Below, piece by piece: positions 1 to 12,900 of a DNA stretch of 64,000 bases (within the stretch, counting starts at the first letter, position 1; each line of letters opens with the position of its first letter). Below the pieces are notes generated by a model, which was not told where the DNA came from, ran no database searches, and was given only the letters and a program-made list of their open reading frames with translations. Origin of the DNA: Exaiptasia diaphana (Eukaryota > Cnidaria > Anthozoa > Actiniaria > Aiptasiidae); NCBI RefSeq assembly GCF_001417965.1, contig NW_018384422.1, positions 847,692-911,691 on the forward strand, in the 5' to 3' direction. A program made the position numbers and the translations under genes.

Positions 1-218
1 TGCTAATATATGACGTCATCAACATCCTTAGGGAGCAGCGAGCCAATCAGATTATCATATAAGTTTAAGTGACTTTTTGTCAAATGGGAAGACGTCTGGT
101 GGGAAGGGGGGAGGGAGGGGTGGGGGATCATCTCATTTCTCCGACTCTTTACCATTTTTGAGAGTCGTGACAGTGGATCTTGTCACGTGATAGATTTGCG
201 TGACATAGGCAAAACAAG
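1..218 (+). promoter_or_regulatory. LIG4 5' flank / probable promoter
   Basis: The 218 bases before the LIG4 start codon contain a perfect CRE palindrome TGACGTCA (11-18), a G-rich Sp1-like tract (about 97-127) and an E-box in the context TCACGTGA (183-190). No TATA box is evident. These are sequence matches only; activity is inferred. The upstream neighbour lies outside the window, so a shared bidirectional promoter cannot be excluded. Confidence 0.45.
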
Positions 219-3200
219 ATGGCGGCTTCCAGTGGAGGTAGTTGTGTTGCTGCTGAAGTTCCCTTCCGTGACTTGTGCGGGTTGTTGGAGAAAATATCCA
301 GCACAAGTGGAACAGAAAAGAAAAGAAATTTATTGAGTAAATTCATTGACGCTTGGAGAGGAGCGCATACCAAAATTCATGGTGATTCAAAAACGGTTAG
401 TGTTCGCTTATTTCCAACACTAAGATAAAACCTTATGAAAGACAATTGTACAATTTAGCTTTCATCTTATGCAAACTTGACTTACAGACAGACTCCCTAT
501 ATCCAGCAATAAGACTACTACTGCCTCAACTTGATAAGGACAGATCAGCATATGGAATGAAAGAGGTGAGCGTTAACAACACTTTCCAGCTGTACCCTTA
601 CTTTGAGCAGAGTTAGAGGAGACTAGTCTCCTCTACTAACTCTGCTTTGAGCAATGGTGTATATTGTCCAGTATGACAGGGAATGATTAGATGATTTTAA
701 AATGTGTTCAATTGGTGAAATTAGAATTTATATTGGTGACTATACATGTGTAACCATATTCATATTTGTTGATATATACTGCAGTCAAATCTCCACTTGT
801 GGAGGCTCTTGTAAGTTACATCGACAACTCCAACTCGTGAACAGCTTTCCAAAACCCTGTTTTTCAATTCTTTCACACATACACTATATATGATGCACAC
901 TTTCTCATAAGTGGACAGCTGGAACAATAGACACTTTTTCTGTTTCCAAAGGATGTCGGTTTATGGGAGATTTGATTGTTATTCAATAACATTAGTGTCT
1001 GTTATTTTGAAGTGCTTTGAAATATTTGCATTAGGTTGTTCTTGCAAAGTATTATATTGAAATACTCAGCATAAGCAAAGACAGTGTTGATGGCCGGAAA
1101 CTACTGAATTATCGCAATCCTGGAGCAACAAAGCAGGTTTGGATCTTTATTGATAGCAGCATTCAACGAAATAACAACAACAGCCCTCTCTTTTTATTCC
1201 TTTTTTTAGCCACTGTAGTAAAAACTGCATGTATTTTATTAATATAATAAGATATTTATTTGACTTTGAGTATGGATTCAAAGTGACAATTCCAACAAAA
1301 ATAAGAACGCTATAAAATGTACTTTAAAACTTAAATTAATATAACAGCTGTATTAAAATCTCTCTTAGTATCCATTTAATTGTATTTACATATATCTGCA
1401 TGTGTTATAAAGCAGTCCATAAATTGAACTGTTGCTTTTCCATAGGGTTTGGCTACTGACTTTGCCAGTGTAGCATATTTTGTTCTTAGAAGTAGATGTC
1501 CAACCCAAGGAAGGTATTCACCCAAACTGTAGTGCATGATTATAGATAACAATGTTGTAGTTTTACTTGGAAAGTTCAATAAAAAGCAATGGCTGTTGAA
1601 TAGACTTTTGATTTATGAATTGCAATTTTCAGTTTAAATGTTGAGCAAGTCAACAAGTACCTTGATGATATTGCACAAGCAAATTTGGTCAAGAAAAGAG
1701 ATGAAATTAAAAAAACTTTGCAAATTTTGCTAAGAAATACCAACGCTATTGAACAGGTATGTGTTTCCTGGATATGTTTCAAGATTAGTAAACAAAAACA
1801 TCTTATTTTACCATAACTTGTAGAATTCTCTTGCGCTGATTGGTCGAGAGCTGTTGTTGATCGTAGGACAGACCGATGAAATGACGAATCGCTCNCGNAC
1901 GGAGCNGNNGCNCGCCAGAAACGATTTTGTTTTGAAAGTTTTACTTTGTTTTCGGCTTTGTTATGGTAAAAAACAAATCGAAATAGCTTTTCTATGGTCT
2001 GTATGCTTATCTACAGACCATAGAAAAGCGAATTCGATTTGTTAATTGTATGAAGTCTACAAACTGTTGCTCATTATACATTGTATCAGCATAGCTAGTA
2101 ACTATTGTAACAATGACACATTTCTTTGCCAAGTAAAAGAATGATTGATTGATTGATTAATTGATTGAATGATTGATTCATGTCAACCAATCTAAAAATA
2201 AATAAATGAAAAAACATTGGAATGAGTAAATCATTAAAGTGAGGAAGCAATCAACTCATTTTATTTCTACAGAAATGGCTTATCAGGATCATTCTAAGAG
2301 TAAGTGATTTTCTTTCTATTGCTGTCCAAGAACACCTAGCTATTTACCATAAAGAAGTAGTGATGATTTATTGAAAACTGATTTTATCAATTTGTAGGAT
2401 CTTAAAACTGGTTTAAGTGAGAACTCAGTCCTTGGTGTGTTTCATCCTGATGCTCTTGAGCTGTACAATATTTGTAACAGTCTAATGAAGGTATGTGATT
2501 AGTGTCTCCTTGTTTTAAAAGCCCAGAGGATTCTGAGAACCTTGAAAAAAAATTGACATCAGTAAACAAAACAAACATTTACAAAGTTTCTTGGGTGCAC
2601 ATCAGCCTTTTTGAGGGATGGAACATTGAGATAATATTGTAGAGTTAACATTTTAGGTTTGTCAAGACCTTCATGATCGTTCCATCAGGATGAATGAAGT
2701 TGAAATTACACTTTTCTCACCATTTCGACCAATGCTAGGTCAGAGAGGCTCATTGGATGAGGTATAACAATTGACTTATCATAATTATTATTGTTATGAT
2801 GATGATGTAGCCCCCATTTTGTCTTAATCAAAGATTGAGAAGCTGATGGAGCACCAAACTTTCTATATCGAAGAGAAAGTTGACGGAGAGCGAATGCAGC
2901 TTCATAAAGATGGCAACAACTACAAATATTACTCCAGAAGGTAATTCAAGTCTTGAAGTTATCAAATTGTTGTGGAGATAATGTTTTATCTTATTTTTTG
3001 CTGCAGTGCTAATGAGTACACTCACGTATTTGGTGCAAACTCTAAAGATGGTTACCTAACTCCTCACATTGCTGACTACTTTGACAGGTAAGTTTTTACC
3101 AAAGTGAATTGTTTCTTGATAACTAACAAAGTTGTTCACAAACTGTAGGTTTTTCTTTTTTTATGGTATAAGTAGTTGAGATCATTTTGTCTATAATCTT

Positions 3201-6200
3201 AATAAAAAATAATTATTTTTGCTTCAGTTCAACCAAGTCATGTATTCTAGATGGGGAGATGGTTGTTTTTGACACTGAAAATGATGTGTTTTTGTAAGTC
3301 ATCCATGCTATGTAACATTATTTAATACATGAAGCAAAGTCAAATGAATTAGTTTTAATGATTATTTTCATCACAGAACCAAAGCAACAAATCTGGATGT
3401 CAAATCAGACTCAACATATAACAAAGGTCATCACCCATGTTTCATTGTGTTTGACATTCTCCTTCTGAATGGAAAAAAGCTGGCAAATGTGCCGTTAATG
3501 GAAAGACTGTCATCACTGACCAAGTAAGTGCATCATGTCACTACAATCTGTGTTCTATTAAAGAATTTACAATGTTTGTTTTGAAGGGTGTTCAAGTCTC
3601 GACCAGGTTATATCCAGTGCGTTGACAGGAAAAGTGCTACCACAAAGTAAGTCACCAGAGCAATTCAATCGAAGGTTGGTTTTCATTGTGCATATCATTT
3701 TAAAAGATATTTGCTTGTTATAGAGCTGAAGTACTTAGTGCTCTTAATGACGCTATTGATCGACGTGAGGAGGGTTTAGTCATCAAATCACCAAACTCTG
3801 TTTACAAACCTAATGTCAGAAATGGTAATACAATGTAATACATATATTCACCTGTCTTCATATCAAACTCCATATCATGTCTTCTCTTCATCACTACTTC
3901 AGCCTACACTCTGTTCTTCTTCATTCTTCCATATGGTATAATTTTATGTATAAATTGCATATTTGGTAAATATCATATCAATTGGATTTTTTGATTAATA
4001 TTTATTTTGAATACAGGAAGTGGTTGGTTGAAAATCAAGCCAGAGTATGTGGATAGCTTGAGTGAAGATGTATGTAATAGTGAATCTATGGTATTGTGAT
4101 ATATATGGTATTGTAACTATTATTGTTTTCACAGCTTGATGTTCTTATAATGGGTGGTTATTTTGGAGTTGGGGTAAGTGAAGAACCAGCTATTTAACTA
4201 ACCAAGAAGTCTCACTTACTTCACCTCCCTTGTGTTTTACTTTTGTTGTAATAATTTAACCATTTCATCCAACAACATCAATTGGCATCTTACAACTCTT
4301 CATTCACTATATATTGCTGCCACAGTATGTAAAATGTTTCAAAATACTAGAAGCCTTATAATGAGTTATGCCCTTGTTTTCCAGCGTCGAAGTGGTATGG
4401 TATCTCATTTCCTGTGTGGTGTGGCTGTCCCACCGGACCATCGAGGTCAACATCCAAACCAGTTTTATTCATTCTGTAAGGTAATGTCCAGGCAAAAATG
4501 AATGGATTTATATCCATTTTTATTCTGTTGTTTCATTTTCTTTCCTTTTGTTTTGTTTTTAATTGCTGACATTGTTAAGGTTGGTACTGGGTACACGCTA
4601 AATGAACTGAAAGAACTTGGTCAAAAGTTAAAACCACATTGGCAGCCGTTTAAGACCAACAAACCACCAACAAGTATAATACTGGCATCTGGATTCAAAG
4701 TAAATTACTGTTTTGATACTGTGTTGTTTTTATTTGTTTGTTTTTGCCATAGCTGTGAAATCTTCCTTCCTTTCCCAGATTCCATCCTTGCTTATTCTTT
4801 CTTTATCTTTTTTCCTACTTTCTTTCATTCATTCTGTCTTTATCTTGTCCTTTCATTGGTTACCTCAATTAACTTTGTATCAATTACAGGAAAAGCCAGA
4901 TGTATGGATTGAGCCGTCCAAGTCAGTGATTGTACAGGTCAAAGCCACTGAAATCATTGCTTCAGAAAGGTAAGACTTAAGTTTAACAATTTACTGCAAC
5001 ATTCAATGACTGGTACCATTTTATTGCTTAAGGTTCAAGGCAGGAGTGACTTTGAGGTTTCCAAGGTTGGAATGTGTGCGAGATGATAAAAAATGGTATG
5101 ACTGCCTGGACGTAAAAGAACTACACAAGTTACGAACAGTAAGGATGAGTACATGCATGTTATTGTTGTTAACATTTGATGTTCTAAGCAGTCGAGTTTG
5201 GAATATACAGATCATGCATGGTTATCATGGCTAAATCGATGATGGCATAATTGTTGGTTATGGTCATGATAGTTTTGGTAGGAAAGAAGAAAGGTCATTA
5301 AAATAGAAGTACATTCGACTTTCCACGTGTCATGAGTAGCTGAGAGAAGCTCGTCTCCGCGGCTGGACGGTTGGATCCCGGGGGGGGGGGGCTCCCTTAT
5401 AAAAAAGGGCGGGGGTCCTCGTCGGAAATTCTGAAAATGACTCCTAAAAGGGATCTGTACTGCGAGATGATGGGCGTGGCAGTGCTGAAATTTCACCACT
5501 AAGAGGGACCAATCAATAAACGGTTACTTTGTTTTGGTTTCCCGATTTTATTTGTGCACAAGCATCAAACTCCCTTGGATCGTATTGAGTTTATGACGAC
5601 GTTGTCATATACAAATATATGATGACGGCTTAGGGTCGTCGTATACCCTAAAATGGACCACAAAACTTTGTTGGTGGGAATTTTATAACCCTAAGCGGGA
5701 CCAAAACACTGATTTCAAACCCTAAAAGGGACGACGAGGACCCCTGCCCTTTTATATTATGGACCCCCCCGGGGGTTGGGTTGTCTGTACAGTGTCCGGG
5801 GTTGGAACAATATTGTTAGCAAGATACTCACAGTACTTCAGGCGTTAGTAATCCTACGTTGGTAGATCAATAAATCGTCCGTGTTAGGGCTCAGTTCATT
5901 TCATCATTACACACATGTCAATCATTATCGTAAATCCTGATAATTCTATTGATTTGAACACCAGATAGCTCAAGGAAAGCTTACACATCAACACACAAAC
6001 CCCGATGACACATCCCAACAACCTTCACGTAAGAAAAGACGCGTGGCCCCGCGCATTGAACAACCTCGCGCTGTTGCGGCGCAGTTTCGACCTGCAGACG
6101 TGTCTTCTGTTATAGAGGTAATCTCATTTTTTGTTTCTGTATTAAAGCATAGTTAGTAGATGAATGACGCACGACACGTAAGAGGAATATCCAACTCCAA

Positions 6201-9167
6201 AGAATGAAAAAAATATTAGAAGGACTTTCTTAAGCCAGTTTTGCTTCCCTCTATCAAGTGATTGAAACTAAAATGGCTCATTTAACAAACGCATAACAAT
6301 CTTTTCACTGGATTTATTTATTTTCAATCTTGTAGGTATCAAAACTTTTTGATGGCAAGGAGTTCTGTGTTATAAACGGACCATCTACTCACTCAAAATC
6401 CATTCTTGAGAAGAAAATTGTTGAGGTAACTATTTCAGAAACCTCTCGCCATCCTAACATACGCCTAATATTGATGAAGGAACATCAAAAACGAATCCTT
6501 TTGATTTTTAGAAGACATTGTCTCAATTCTCATCTTGTAATACGGTTGTATTTTGTCTTTGACAGCATGGAGGGACATTCACACAGAATCCTGGTCCCGA
6601 GACATTTTGTGTTGTGGCAGATAGGCTCAACTTACGGGTCAATAATATCATCAAGTAAGATGGTAGAATCAGTTGCTCATGCATGAACAAACAAATGGAC
6701 GAATGAGATTGAATGAATAAATGTGAAATGTGAATTGGAAAATAGGAGGGAGTAACTCTTTCAGTCGGATAAATGGATCGTACAAGAATGAAAAAGAAGG
6801 CATGAAAAATACTAGAATTAACCAACAACTAAATTTCCAGTTATCATTCAGTGTGTCTTTCTAAACTTTGTTTTTTTTTTTGTTAATTCTATATTGTTAG
6901 AGATGCTAAATACGATGTTGTTAAGGCTTGTTGGCTGGTAGATTGCCTGGTAAGTGGACGTGGACGAAGTTGTAATGGACGTCAACGAAAAATTATTTAC
7001 TTTTCTTTTTCTTTTTTTCTATTTTCTTTACCTTTATTTATTTACTTTTCTGTTCAAACTCAGGATCGAAAAACGCTGTTACCTTGGTTACCTAGTCACA
7101 TGTTCCATTCCTCGCCATCCACCGAGAAGCAGTTTGCTATGGAATACGATTGCTATGGTGACAGCTTTACACAAGATGCAACGGTGGATTCCTTGAAAAA
7201 AGCCTTTAATGACTTTGATAAAGATGTAAGTTGGGGGAGTGAGTTGGCTTTGGGTAGATGTTTGTGGGTTGGTGTGGTTATCGGAAATGAGTGTTATTGA
7301 GAATTATGATAGTACTATGATTACAGTGATATAATAGCTTAGTAATTATAGATATAGAGGACTGAATAATCATAATTCACCAGGATACCGCCCCAAACCA
7401 TGCCATCACTCTTGACGAGATTGCCGAGATAGAACAACGTTATTATCCAGGCGATTCTCCCCTTGGTTTATTTAGACCATGTCGGTAAGAAGTGATTGTG
7501 TGATTGATTGTCCATTTATTAATTCTTTTAAATGTTCATTCATTTTTTCTTACATTCATTGGATTTTTTAGTCATTCTTGTATTAGTTTAAGATTTGATT
7601 GATTATGAAAAATCTGACTGAGTTAAACGAAAATAGGTTCAGTTCCAGGATTGATAATCATTTATATAGAAGTAATTGGCTCGATCTCCTGTCTGAACAT
7701 GTTCCATTCTTAATCCATTAAATCACTTCTGTTTTCAGTGTATATTTGGATCAATATAAAAACATAGATGACAGCACCACGGTACGTATCCAACTTCTTC
7801 AGCTTCTTGATTTTTAAATCGAGAAAAAATTAAAATCGCTATTGGGGCATTTTACAATCAATTATCTTTCGTTGTTTTTCACGATAAGAAACATCATAGT
7901 ACAGTCAATAGAGAACTGTCTTCCTGGTTGGTTTCCCGGGGGGGGGACACTAGAAAGACATTAAAAATACATACCCTGTTCAAGACAAATCGGAAAAATA
8001 TATACTGACATCCATCAAAGAAAATGAGAAGTTTTTGATAACACGTTACAGCGGAAATCGTTGCATCGCGACCTCTTTGTTTTGAAGTTTGTCTGGATTT
8101 TGTTCTTTCTTTCAATCTGAGGGGCGGAGCTTTTCGTAAACTCGTTCAATCATTGGCTGATTAGTATCAAGCTCCGCCCCAAAGTTGAACATTGAAGTCG
8201 CGATGCAACGGTTTCTGCTGTAATCCTGCCGTGAAACGGTATTTCTTATGAAATATTGCCCTGTCCAAGATGCAAGCCTGTATATGTATACCCTGTTTAA
8301 GACAGCAAGGCCAAAAACCATACCCTGGCCAGCGGCACGTCCCCGTATAGCAAATATATATGGGAGTACCCTCCCCCCCCCGGCCCCGGGGGTTGATTTG
8401 CCTGCCCTGTGAATGCCAGGAATACTAAATGCTCATGAATGTACTGTATTTATAAGGGCATCAAGGACTGTAGTTTAGAGGTAACAGCACTTGAACTGCG
8501 CATGTACGGCGCATCAATAAGTAAAGAATTTGACGAAAATGTCACTCATGTGGTCGTAGACATAAGGTAAATCATGAACTAAATGCACAAAAAACAAGCA
8601 CTAAAGAAACGAAAGAAAACAAAATTCATCAGTCTTTAAATATAATGTCAAAACTGAAATTCTGATTTGTGATCAAAATAGTTCATTAGTGTCGCTGTCA
8701 GACCGATGTCGGCACTGATCCAGATCGAAACAGCTGTCGAAAGAGAAGAACGAAACATAACAATATAAACAATTTCCCGCATTTTATAAAAATAAACTTC
8801 TTTCATTTCTGTGATTTAAGTGTCATTTGGTTTTCTTCCTTATTGGAATCATCAATGAAGATTATTTATACAAACTATTCATGTGGCCTCATGAATCTCT
8901 CGAAAAAGTGATATCTTGCTAAAGTCAATGATAGGACTGAAATCCTTGCCCAACAATGCAATATCGTATTCTTTTCATGGTTTGCCATGTATTCTTACAT
9001 TACATAATCTCTGTTCTAGAGATCTCTCTCGAANCCATCAACTGCGTACTAAGATGAGGAGTCGCCATCAAAAACACCATATCGTCAGCCAAGACTGGGT
9101 ATCTCAAAGTATTGAACAACAGAAGTTACAACAAGAACTCCTTCACTCTGTACAATTGGATACATAG
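219..9167 (+). CDS. LIG4: DNA ligase IV (29 exons)
   Basis: ATP-dependent ligase that seals double-strand breaks in non-homologous end joining, in the nucleus with XRCC4. Exons: 219-395, 488-565, 1035-1136, 1446-1513, 1633-1756, 2273-2299, 2398-2490, 2657-2761, 2834-2940, 3007-3087, 3228-3293, 3377-3523, 3587-3646, 3724-3824, 4017-4069, 4135-4173, 4385-4480, 4580-4699, 4890-4969, 5033-5138, 5965-6117, 6336-6425, 6566-6654, 6901-6949, 7064-7225, 7384-7484, 7739-7781, 8457-8566, 9020-9167. Total 924 aa (human about 911). The N-terminus MAASSGGS closely matches vertebrate MAASQTSQ. The DNA-binding domain fills exons 1-8. The adenylation nucleophile is Lys273 in KVDGER (codon 2876-2878). Motif III is [10 protein letters not shown], motif IV EEGLVIK, motif [10 protein letters not shown]. 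The OB fold follows, then a basic KKRRV (possible NLS), BRCT1 (about 655-737), the XRCC4-binding linker with EYDCYGDSF (exon 25) and BRCT2 (826-924) ending after the conserved Trp of QDWVSQSI. One N makes one residue in the last exon ambiguous. Function is by homology. Confidence 0.96.
606..646. repeat. Short perfect-stem hairpin in LIG4 intron 2
   Basis: Inverted repeat centred on AGGAGACTAGTCTCCT, with AGCAGAGTTAG on the left and CTAACTCTGCT on the right. The sequence CTTTGAGCA occurs on both sides of the hairpin, which could be a target duplication. Probably a tiny foldback insertion; no coding content. Confidence 0.6.
1814..2045. mobile_element. MITE-like remnant and palindrome in LIG4 intron 5
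   Basis: The left part (from 1814) begins ATAACTTGTAGA and continues with the motif GCTGATTGGTCGAGAGCT. This matches the terminal repeat of the MITE at about 15057-15357, so the two belong to one family. The right part (1971-2043) is a hairpin whose arms read CTATGGTCTGTA and TACAGACCATAG, extended outward by AACAAATCGAA and TTCGATTTGTT. Several N bases lie between. No matching right end of the MITE is seen, so it is either degenerate or composite. Confidence 0.6.
2137..2176. repeat. (TGAT)n microsatellite
   Basis: Imperfect TGAT tetranucleotide repeat in LIG4 intron 5. Simple sequence with no further signal. Confidence 0.8.
5377..5777. mobile_element. Non-autonomous TIR element, about 400 bases, in LIG4 intron 20
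   Basis: The ends are inverted repeats of about 44 bases. The left end (5377-5424) runs from a G-run through TTATAAAAAAGGGCGGGGG to TCCTCGTCG. The right end (5732-5777) runs from CGACGAGGACCCCTGCCC through TATTAT to a C-run. The interior holds repeated CCCTAAAAGGGAC-like motifs and no reading frame. It accounts for most of the longest intron in this gene. Interpreted as a non-autonomous DNA transposon (MITE-like); the superfamily is not recognised. Confidence 0.75.
7934..8392. mobile_element. G/C-capped foldback element in LIG4 intron 27
   Basis: The insertion begins with CCCGGGGGGGGG and ends with a C-run followed by GGCCCCGGGGG. Nested inverted repeats lie inside: CGTTGCATCGCGAC (about 8063) pairs with GTCGCGATGCAACG (about 8199), and GGGGCGGAGCTT pairs with AAGCTCCGCCCC. 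The motif ATACCCTGTT followed by CAAGACA recurs near both ends in opposite orientation. There is no coding capacity. It is related in style, and in the segment TATAGCAAATATA, to the stretch at about 11440-11636. Confidence 0.65.
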
Positions 9168-9924
9168 CATTACGCCCAAGACAATGTCTATTTTAAATGC
9201 TTGAAAAATCGAATGAAAAGTGAAAGAAATTGGACGAAATTATTATTGTATATATTGTTCGTGTTTGTTCTAATTCTTTCCATTTCCTGGCTGTCTGAGC
9301 TGTCAGCCGAAAGTTAAAATCATATGAGTTCAAACCTATGATCCAATATAGTACACATAGATTAAAAGGTGGTTGGTACAAGTTTTCAAGGAATAAGAAT
9401 ATATTTTGTATACCAGTGTATTTGTTATTGATCATCTTACCAATAGTTTTTTAAGTGATTTTGTTTTTTATTTGTCTCTATTCTCATTTTTGTGGACTTA
9501 GACATCAAAAACTCGTCCATACAAGCATAGTTCAGTGTGACAATTCGAATTCCCTGATGAGCTCTCAGAATATACAAACATGCAATCTTTATCATTGTTC
9601 AATATCAATGATGGATATACGATTAACAACCATCGTTTTCTTCCGATGAAATACTTTATTTTATGGAAATTTTAGACCGGAAGTATTTTGACTGAAGGTG
9701 TGAAATTTACCTGAAATCCCTGGACCCGACATCCGGTGGCCGAGAAGAAACGACAAAGCAAGGCTAGGGTTGATTGTCAGAGCTGCGGCTGAATGTGACC
9801 AAAACACTTCGGTTAAAAAGTATACCTCAGTTGAATAATGCTTTTCATTGACAGGTAGTACAGAAAATGTAAAGATAAAAAATCTTTCTCTGACGATTAA
9901 GCCTTATTCGTGAGACAATCATCG
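9168..9924. other. LIG4-RPTP intergenic region with ETS-like sites
   Basis: No gene seen. The region holds the LIG4 3' UTR and the phosphatase 5' flank. A perfect ETS-type site ACCGGAAGTA lies at 9676-9685, and a second reverse-orientation core (ATCCGGT) lies at about 9731. Both are within 250 bases of the phosphatase start codon, so this is its likely promoter. No clear AATAAA was found close to the LIG4 stop. Confidence 0.45.
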
Positions 9925-12900
9925 ATGGCGACTTGCCATTTGATTTCAAAATGCTGGATGTTGACATGGATTTCTGTGCTCATGTTGTCGTCTTCGATTA
10001 TTTCAGGTAAGAAGATACATAGCCCTTCAAATACGGCAAGGATATATTGAAATGGAAGTCCTAGTTTTCATACGTTTTCAGCTTAATTGGTTGATGTTGT
10101 ATAGAAAACTAACTTGTAATTAATAATTGTAAACTGCAAACTACTGTACACACAGTCAGCACGACCTCCTGCAATTGATCCAAGCAATTTCACGTAGGTT
10201 GTCTCTTTGCCTTGGTCTCACAGACCACATAATAAAAAAGCTTGATTCCATCTGCTCTTAAAGATGACTTTATGTTTGTCGCTTCTGTGTCCTTTCTTGA
10301 GATACCTCTGAATTGTATTGTGATTAAAGTTTTAGCGTAAAAGCTTAAACGGGCTTTGGATTTGTAAAACACTTAGTAATTATTTCTTTGAGCAATGTAA
10401 AACGATTTCAAAAACTCTGAACTCTTCCTTTATTTGAAATTAATGAACCTGGCACTCTTTAATTAATCTGAGAATAACTTTAATTTCTGAATGACAATTT
10501 ATTTACGAGTCAAAATACGGCGTGTCTTGATACTAATTCAGTCTTATTATAATATTGTAGAATTCCTCTACATGTTTTAGAGAAATTCATAACTCTTTGA
10601 TATATTTCCTAATTATTTGGCTTCTTTATTTACATTTCACGCTGTGGGAGCCTCCCCCTCCATGTGCCAATCACGTGGTTTAAAATATATTCACTTTCTA
10701 ATACTTCATGTATTCGTAGAATTGTCACTTCACATAAAAACAATTTCAAATCAGAACAAAAATATGTCTGAACGCTTAAAGTAAATGAGCTTTGTTTTTT
10801 TTATAGAATAAGATGATTAGTAATGACAGATCTGCCACTTGTTGCATTTTCTGGTATTTTTTTAGGCAAAGAGCAAAAAGTGGTTTATTTCTTCAAACAA
10901 TTTGTAAAGCACTTAACTATTGACCTGACTTTTCAAATTTAGCTCAAACTAATATTATTATTATTTAATATTAGTAATAGTGGTATTATACAAATATTGA
11001 ACTGCTGGTCAAGGCTGGTTTCCATGGTGTGTAGTTTGTTAGATGACCTGAAACTATAGTCACCCCTATAGTATTTTCTGTGCTCCTTTTCTTGTCAGTC
11101 ATATTCAACAGAAATGTCAGAGGGGAGGGGAGTACTGCCACCATAACTTGTGTTAGAAAAACCCTATCTCTGAACTAAATTCCAATTTTTCATATACAAC
11201 CCCAGACTAAACTTAACATTGTACTACATAGACTACAAACATTAAATATGTGCAACACTTTCCACTATTTACTACAAAATAGTGTTAATTAAATAATAGA
11301 AAACACTAGAATTAGCATAATTTAGCATTATATAGTGGTATTTATGTTGCACAGTTTTAGTGTTTGTACTCTGTTTTCGCTGCAGCCTTTATATATTTAC
11401 TAAATTTTAAATAATTTCGATGAATCTGTGACGATATAGAACATGGGTTATTTCACTAAAACCGACCAAAACCTAGCCCTATCCCAGACCTAAAATGAAC
11501 AAGTAACCCTATCCTAGACAAAAACCCATACCCTATCCCAGATCAAATGTCAAAAAAGCATATCATTCCAAAGACAAAAAGCTGAAGCATACCCTATAGT
11601 GCAGCACATACCCATATAGCAAATATACTGTAGGTGGTTAGAGAAATTTGAGCTGTTTTTGTTGTTTCTCAGCAACTGATACCTCATTGCAGCTATGTCT
11701 ACCATTCATACCTAGTGGTGTTGCCTGGGGATTGGCTTTTTGTGACAGTACTAATGTACCTTAGTTAATGTCAGAACTACAGATGAATCAATCTGAATCA
11801 CTATTTATTTTTTATATTCATTTTATTTCTATCCTTTTCATGTATTCCTTCATATTTACAATATTTTCAATGCTCATTTTCAGGAGAAGAGCCACAACCA
11901 ACATCAAAAGAGCCAGGACCAGAGACAGAAGAACCAACTGGAAAACCAATTATGAGTTCACACAAGAGTATTCAGCCTAGCTCAATTATTAATTCTCAGA
12001 AATCCTCTTTTGGTGGATCTAAGACCTCAAATAGTTTTATGATTCAAACAAGTTCACAGACAGTATCAAGTAATAAACCTATTGTTCCAAGTACTTCACA
12101 TTCTTGGAGTTCTACAGAAATTGTAAGCACAGTTAAGTCAAGGACTTTGTTTAGTAGTAGCAGCATGTCTCCATCAAGACATGTTGCATTTTCCAAAACA
12201 TCAAACTTTTATAGTTCATCTGAAGTGAGTTATAGTCAGTCCATAAAGGAATCGTCAGTGAAAGTAATAATGACTTCCACAGTGTCTCCTATGAGAACAC
12301 ACTCAACTACCATCTCATACAGAGCATCAGAGATCTCTGCAACATCCAGTACTTATTCATCAACTGCTGACACTTCTACTTCTATATCACATAGCAAATC
12401 ATTGCTTTCTACAAGTTCTTTTAATGTGGTGCATCCAACAAAATCATCTTCTACAACTATGATTACAAGTAGTTTACATGCTGCACCAAGCACATCTTTG
12501 AGTAAAAGTAGCTTATATACTGTTGACATGCTGTCATCAGTGATTTCTAATTCAACATCATCTATTGGTACTGTTATTACTAGCAGCCCACTGTCTATTA
12601 TTGCACCAACTACAACATTAAAGAATAGTCCTTCAAGTGATATGATATTGAGTAGTTTATCATCTGGTATTATAGCCAGTGTAGCAATGACAAAGAGTAT
12701 GAATATATCAACATATATGGCAACAAGAAGTATATCATCTGGTGTATATGCACCCAGTACATCAATAAAAACAATAGTAAGTAGTATAATGTCTGACATC
12801 ATACCCTACACGACAAAGCAAAGCGACACTGCAACATCAAGTTCAGTAAGCAGTGAGGTGAATGCATCAACTTCAAGTCCAGGGTTATCAAGTCAGATAG

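Noticed and set aside
12353-12802. 149-codon open frame on the minus strand
   Set aside because: It is the shadow of the Ser/Thr-rich phosphatase exon; the repetitive codon use keeps the reverse frame open. The sense strand has the splice-consistent signal peptide and FN3 continuation.
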